A DNA stretch of 9,809 nucleotides, from positions 1 to 9,809 of the forward strand of contig JAHRWC010000075.1 of NCBI GenBank assembly GCA_019090365.1, written 5' to 3'. Origin of the DNA: Flavobacteriaceae bacterium (lineage in GTDB: Bacteria > Bacteroidota > Bacteroidia > Flavobacteriales > Flavobacteriaceae). Position 1 is the first letter of the stretch; each line of letters opens with the position of its first letter. This document shows, one piece after another, positions 6,585-9,809 of this stretch. The notes below the pieces were generated by a model, which made no database searches, was not told the DNA's origin, and saw nothing but the letters and a program-made list of their open reading frames with translations. Both the position numbers and the translations under genes were made by a program.

Positions 6585-7166
6585 ATGAAAAATCTAATAC
6601 TTCTTATATTCAGTCTAATCATCATTAGCTGTAACTGCAATAAAAAAGAAACAGTTTCAGAAACAAAAAATGAAGTAATTGAAGAAATTACTCTTAATAA
6701 AGTAATGAAAGACACTGTTGAAGATGAAGACATGTTAATTGGAAAAATTAGCAAAAAAGGATTTAATCAAGAACCTTTCTCTTCATGGTATAACACTGAA
6801 TTTTCTGCTTATATCATAAATGAAGTTGTTACTGATTCTATTAAACCATTATTAGAAAATACTTCCTTAAAAGTATTTATGGGTACTTGGTGTGAAGATA
6901 GTCAGAGAGAAACTCCAAGGTTATACAAAGTGTTAGAAGCTATCGATTTTGATATGACTCAATTCGAAATCATTGCCGTTTCAAGAGATAAAGACACACC
7001 TAATCACTTAGAGAAAGGACAAAACATAGAGTATGTTCCAACTATAATAGTTCTAAAAAATGAAAAAGAAATTGGACGTATTGTTGAATCCACTATCGAT
7101 ACATTAGAAGAAGATTTATTAGCAATTTTAAGTGGCGAAGATTACAAACACGCTTACGCTGAGTAA
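6585..7166 (+). CDS. Thioredoxin-fold lipoprotein with CxxS active site
   Basis: A 193-residue envelope protein starting three bases after gpmI. The signal peptide (hydrophobic residues 4-15) ends in the lipobox IISC, so Cys16 is probably lipidated and the domain faces the periplasm or the outside. After a charged, probably disordered linker (about 19-60), a thioredoxin-like domain spans roughly 70-185: strand SLKVFMG, active site TWCEDSQ (101-107) and the cis-proline loop YVPTI (150-154, Pro152). Thioredoxins have CxxC here; this protein has Cys103-Glu-Asp-Ser106. Such WCxDS proteins are, to my knowledge, a recurring thioredoxin-family branch, so this is probably not a decay product. Activity could be monothiol reduction, isomerisation or peroxide sensing; none is shown. 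The neighbouring genes do not suggest a specific partner. Confidence 0.85.
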   Translation: MKNLILLIFSLIIISCNCNKKETVSETKNEVIEEITLNKVMKDTVEDEDMLIGKISKKGFNQEPFSSWYNTEFSAYIINEVVTDSIKPLLENTSLKVFMGTWCEDSQRETPRLYKVLEAIDFDMTQFEIIAVSRDKDTPNHLEKGQNIEYVPTIIVLKNEKEIGRIVESTIDTLEEDLLAILSGEDYKHAYAE

Positions 7167-7176
7167 TTATTTATTT

Positions 7177-7213
7177 GGAGCTAATATTCTTTGTAATTTA
7201 GCTTCTTATTTCT
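7177..7213 (+). terminator. Weak hairpin between the thioredoxin-like and HAD genes
   Basis: GGAGCTAA (7177-7184) can pair with TTAGCTTC (7198-7205), including one G-T pair, around a 13-base loop. It is followed by the T-rich TTATTTCT. This is the only gap of notable size (52 bases) in the right-hand cluster, so it may attenuate transcription or mark an operon boundary. A poor -7-like TAATTTAG (7194-7201) preceded by TTTG (7174-7177) overlaps it. Evidence for either role is thin. Confidence 0.25.
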
Positions 7214-7218
7214 GAAGA

Positions 7219-7635
7219 ATGACAAATGAATCTTTAATGATTGCGGTAGATTTTGATGGTACCATCGTGGATGATAATTATCCAAAGATTGGAAAACCAA
7301 AACTCTTTGCATTTGAAACATTAAAAAAACTTCAAGAGAAAGGACATAGATTAATTTTATGGACTGTTAGAAGTGGAAAAGCTTTAGATGAAGCCGTTGA
7401 TTTTTGCAAAAAAAATGGCATAACATTTTATGCAATTAATAGAAGCTATCCTGAAGAAGAATATGATGATAAATACAGCAGAAAAGTAAATGCAGATTTA
7501 TTCATTGATGATAGAAATATTGGCGGATTAGTAGAATGGGGAGAAATATATATTAAACTAATTGGAGAGAAAAAACCAATTAAGAAACAAACTAAGAAAG
7601 CTAAAAAAAGTTGGCTATCTTTTTTAAAAGAATAA
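7219..7635 (+). CDS. Small capless HAD-superfamily hydrolase (BT0820-like)
   Basis: A 138-residue cytoplasmic protein with the HAD core and no room for a cap domain. Motif I is VDFDGTI with nucleophile Asp11 and acid/base Asp13; motif II is WTVRSG with Thr49; motif III/IV region is SRKVNADLFIDDRN with Lys89 and Asp97/Asp98. The arrangement resembles the small Bacteroides HAD protein known structurally as BT0820, described as a phosphatase-like hydrolase. A phosphomonoesterase is likely; the substrate is unknown. The C-terminus from about residue 117 is a lysine-rich tail ending WLSFLKE, beyond the HAD core. The start ATG has no Shine-Dalgarno. The next gene, map, begins one base after this stop, so the two are almost surely co-transcribed. 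Confidence 0.88.
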   Translation: MTNESLMIAVDFDGTIVDDNYPKIGKPKLFAFETLKKLQEKGHRLILWTVRSGKALDEAVDFCKKNGITFYAINRSYPEEEYDDKYSRKVNADLFIDDRNIGGLVEWGEIYIKLIGEKKPIKKQTKKAKKSWLSFLKE

Positions 7636-7636
7636 T

Positions 7637-8455
7637 ATGATTATAGTAAAATCTAGAGAAGAAATTGAGTTAATGCGCGAGAGTGCATTAGTTGTTTCAA
7701 AAACATTAGGAATGTTAGCACCTGAAGTAAAACCAGGTGTTACAACTTTACAACTAGACAAACTTGCTGAAGAGTTTATAAGAGATCATGGTGCAATACC
7801 TGGGTTTCTAGGTTTATATGATTTTCCAAATACATTATGCATGAGCCCAAATGCTCAAGTGGTTCATGGAATTCCTAATGACACTCCTTTAGAAGAGGGT
7901 GATATTATTTCGATTGATTGCGGTGCTATAAAAAATGAATATTACGGAGATCATGCTTATACATTTGCAATAGGTGAAATTGCTCCTGAAGTTGAAAAGC
8001 TATTAAAAGTCACAAAAGAATCCTTATACGTAGGTATTCGTGAACTTAAAGTTGGAAATCGTGTAGGTGATGTTGGAAATGCAATTCAAAAATATTGCGA
8101 AAAACATGGTTACGGAGTTGTTAGAGAATTGGTAGGACATGGTTTAGGGAAAACGATGCATGAAGATCCAGAAATGCCAAATTATGGAAGAAGAGGATAT
8201 GGTAAAAAATTCATTGAAGGAATGACTGTTGCTATTGAACCTATGATTAATTTAGGAACAAAACGCATCGAGCAACTTTCTGATGGTTGGACAATTTTAA
8301 CTCGCGACAGAAAGCCAAGTGCTCACTTTGAGCATGATGTTGCTATTGTCAATGGAAAACCAGAATTGCTTTCCACCTTTGCATATATCTATGATGCATT
8401 AGGTATTACAAGTGATGAAGAAAATGAGTTTAGAGAAAAAAGGCTGATTTTATAA
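7637..8455 (+). CDS. map: Methionine aminopeptidase, type I
   Basis: Cytoplasmic metallopeptidase (family M24A) that removes the initiator methionine from nascent proteins whose second residue is small; usually essential. The 272-residue product is full length. Metal ligands are Asp94 (SIDCG), Asp105 (GDHAYTF), His168 (GHGLG), Glu201 (IEPM) and Glu232 (FEHD), with substrate-contacting His77 (VVHGIP) and His175 (MHEDP). These correspond to Asp97, Asp108, His171, Glu204, Glu235, His79 and His178 of the E. coli enzyme. No N-terminal zinc-finger extension is present. After the last ligand the usual EHT is replaced by EHD, and a C-terminal stretch of about 30 residues (STFAYIYDALGI onward) is added, which I take as normal for this phylum. 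It sits one base after the HAD gene and two before the methyltransferase. Confidence 0.98.
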   Translation: MIIVKSREEIELMRESALVVSKTLGMLAPEVKPGVTTLQLDKLAEEFIRDHGAIPGFLGLYDFPNTLCMSPNAQVVHGIPNDTPLEEGDIISIDCGAIKNEYYGDHAYTFAIGEIAPEVEKLLKVTKESLYVGIRELKVGNRVGDVGNAIQKYCEKHGYGVVRELVGHGLGKTMHEDPEMPNYGRRGYGKKFIEGMTVAIEPMINLGTKRIEQLSDGWTILTRDRKPSAHFEHDVAIVNGKPELLSTFAYIYDALGITSDEENEFREKRLIL

Positions 8456-8457
8456 TA

Positions 8458-9228
8458 ATGCAAAAACTCTTTAAATTTTTTCTGAATTTAATTCCTCGAC
8501 CAATTTTAATTAGAGTTAGTTATTGGGTTCGCCCTCTTATTGCTTTATTTTTAAAAGGAACAAATTTCACAGATCCAATCGATGGAAAATCTTTCAGAAA
8601 ATTTTTGCCTTATGGTTATGCTTCAGTAAGAGAAAATGTGCTTTCTCCAAGTACTTTATCCCTTGAACGCCATCGTTTATTTTGGTTATACCTTAAAAAT
8701 GAAACTTCTTTTTTTTCTGAAAAACATCGCGTGTTGCATTTTGCTCCTGAACAATCTTTTTACAAAAGATTCAGGAAAATGAAGAACATAGAATATACAA
8801 CAACCGATTTAAATTCACCTTTAGCAGATGTAAAAGCAGACATTTGCAACCTTCCTTTTGATGATAACAGTTATGATTTTATCTTTTGTAATCATGTGTT
8901 AGAACATATTCCAGATGATACTAAAGCTATGCAAGAATTATATCGTGTGTTGGCCCCAAACGGAATTGGCATCTTTCAAATTCCTCAGGACCTTTCAAGA
9001 GAAGTTACTTTTGAAGATGATACAATTACCGATCAAAAAGAACGCACCAAAATATTTGGACAATACGATCATGTACGTGTGTATGGTCGTGATTATTTTG
9101 AAAAGCTTCGAAACATAGGATTTACAGTTACTGAAGAAGATTACACCGCTACTCTTTCCGAAGAAAAAATAAAGAAATACTGTTTGGCAAAAGGTGAAAT
9201 AATTCCTGTTTGTAAAAAACTAATCTAG
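8458..9228 (+). CDS. Class I SAM-dependent methyltransferase (Methyltransf_11-like)
   Basis: A 256-residue methyltransferase of unknown substrate. The Rossmann core runs from about residue 91: motif I is the degenerate VLHFAPE (92-98), the acidic end of strand two is TTDL (115-118), then ADICNLPFDDNSYDFIFCNHVLEH (127-150), LYRVLAPNGIGIFQIP (161-176) and the late GQYDHVRVYGRDYF (201-214). NHVLEH and LPF are the marks of the Methyltransf_11 group. The N-terminus (4-33) is basic, hydrophobic and could lie on the membrane. Residues 39-42 (DPID) and 63-66 (SPST), flanking FRKFLPYG and before SLERHR, sit where I recall related proteins carrying two CxxC pairs of a zinc ribbon. The gene starts two bases after map and ends inside the last codons of the convergent apbE. 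Confidence 0.88.
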   Translation: MQKLFKFFLNLIPRPILIRVSYWVRPLIALFLKGTNFTDPIDGKSFRKFLPYGYASVRENVLSPSTLSLERHRLFWLYLKNETSFFSEKHRVLHFAPEQSFYKRFRKMKNIEYTTTDLNSPLADVKADICNLPFDDNSYDFIFCNHVLEHIPDDTKAMQELYRVLAPNGIGIFQIPQDLSREVTFEDDTITDQKERTKIFGQYDHVRVYGRDYFEKLRNIGFTVTEEDYTATLSEEKIKKYCLAKGEIIPVCKKLI

Positions 9229-9240
9229 CAACTGTTTTTT
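9214..9240. terminator. Possible weak two-way terminator over the convergent stops
   Basis: AAAAAAC (9214-9220) and GTTTTTT (9234-9240) are a perfect 7-base inverted repeat with a 13-base loop holding both stop codons. Each strand therefore ends in six Ts after the fold. The stem has one G-C pair only, so stability is low. It is noted because no other terminator is possible in this overlapping convergent junction. Confidence 0.3.
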
Positions 9241-9809
9241 AAATCCTTCCGTTATATAAACTTGTTGTTTGTTTAATGAATCATTATACGTTAAATACGC
9301 CTCAATTCCATCAAGCGTTGCTAATAATTTTTTCGATTTTTCTAGTCCTAAAGCCATAAAAGCAGTTGCATATGCATCTGCAAAACCACAAGTAGAAGCT
9401 ATTACACTAGCGCTTGTAACATCACTTTTCTCAGCAGAACCAGTAATAGGATTTAGTGTATGTACATATTTTTTACCAGTTACAGGATCAATCCTATATT
9501 TTCTATAATTTCCTGAAGAAGCCATTGCTTGATTTTCCAATTTCAACTTTGCCTCATAACTTCTATTTTCAAGGTCTGATTCTATTGCCTCAATACCGAC
9601 AACCCAAGGTTTATTTTTTTCGAGATGAAGTCCTTTAGCAACCAATTCGCCACCTAATTCTATAATGTAATCTTTAATATGTAAACTATCCAAATAGTCA
9701 GCAATACAATCAATTCCGTAGCCTTTTGCAACCGCATTAAAATCAAAATAAATTTCAGGATAATCTTTATGAATAGTACCATCCTTTAATAGCGACACTT
9801 TTTTAAAAC
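9220..9809 (-). CDS. apbE: FAD:protein FMN transferase (ApbE), C-terminal part, cut by window edge
   Basis: Flavin transferase of the ApbE family, which uses FAD to attach FMN covalently to a Thr or Ser of target proteins such as Na+-NQR and Rnf subunits; normally an exported lipoprotein. About 195 C-terminal residues are visible and the frame is open to the right edge (reading FKKVSLLKDG), so the GTG at 9798 is an internal valine and not the start. Family motifs in order are FDFNAVAKGYGID, IELGGELVAKG, ASSGNYRKY, HTLNPITGSA and FADAYATAFMALG, the last two contributing to metal and FAD binding. The N-terminal part with the signal and lipobox is outside the window. It is convergent with the methyltransferase, overlapping it by nine bases. 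No target protein is encoded here. Confidence 0.95.
   Translation of the reverse strand, partial: FKKVSLLKDGTIHKDYPEIYFDFNAVAKGYGIDCIADYLDSLHIKDYIIELGGELVAKGLHLEKNKPWVVGIEAIESDLENRSYEAKLKLENQAMASSGNYRKYRIDPVTGKKYVHTLNPITGSAEKSDVTSASVIASTCGFADAYATAFMALGLEKSKKLLATLDGIEAYLTYNDSLNKQQVYITEGFKKQLLD

Noticed and set aside
5667..6754. Reverse-strand open frames of about 60-70 codons at 5667-5855, 5923-6135 and 6560-6754.
   Set aside because: They lie antisense to gpmI or the thioredoxin-like gene, match no family I know, and look like chance frames in AT-rich coding DNA.
8915..9638. Forward open frames at 8915-9118, 9269-9508 and 9456-9638.
   Set aside because: The first is out of frame within the methyltransferase; the others are antisense to apbE, whose motifs are unambiguous. 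None looks like a protein family.

Overview
The window looks like a chromosomal stretch from a member of the Bacteroidota, most likely the class Flavobacteriia. The DNA is strongly AT-rich. One secreted protein ends in a type IX secretion (T9SS) sorting domain. Genes lack recognisable Shine-Dalgarno sequences. The clearest promoter is a TAnnTTTG -7 box with a very short leader, typical of this phylum. No tRNA, rRNA, CRISPR array, insertion sequence or phage gene is visible, and no gene-free stretch exceeds 100 bases.

Left part (1-2884). A few codons at the left edge probably begin a leftward dephospho-CoA kinase gene (coaE). Next is rightward pepE (peptidase E), convergent with a leftward gene for a secreted six-Asp-box beta-propeller protein with a T9SS tail. 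A long hairpin in the last codons of pepE has T-runs on both sides and probably stops transcription from both directions. Upstream of the propeller gene is a leftward GNAT acetyltransferase.

Middle part (2885-5041). A 51-base divergent spacer with an 18-base palindrome separates the two GNAT genes. The rightward unit is a RimJ/RimL-type GNAT, a VanY-like M15 peptidase coupled to it by an ATGA overlap, and an M48 metalloprotease. A textbook intrinsic terminator closes the unit, and the promoter of the next unit starts in its T-run.

Right part (5041-9809). A tightly packed rightward cluster encodes gpmI (cofactor-independent phosphoglycerate mutase), a thioredoxin-fold lipoprotein with a CxxS active site, a small capless HAD hydrolase, map (methionine aminopeptidase) and a SAM-dependent methyltransferase. 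Most gaps are 1-3 bases; 52 bases precede the HAD gene. The methyltransferase overlaps tail-to-tail by 9 bases with a leftward apbE (FAD:protein FMN transferase) that runs off the right edge.

Overall this is mostly housekeeping and cell-envelope content. I see no convincing new defence, mobile or biosynthetic system. The most useful points are regulatory architecture (shared terminator, terminator-promoter fusion, divergent palindrome) and altered motifs (CxxS thioredoxin, apparent loss of a zinc-ribbon in the methyltransferase, Asp-box propeller without obvious sialidase residues).
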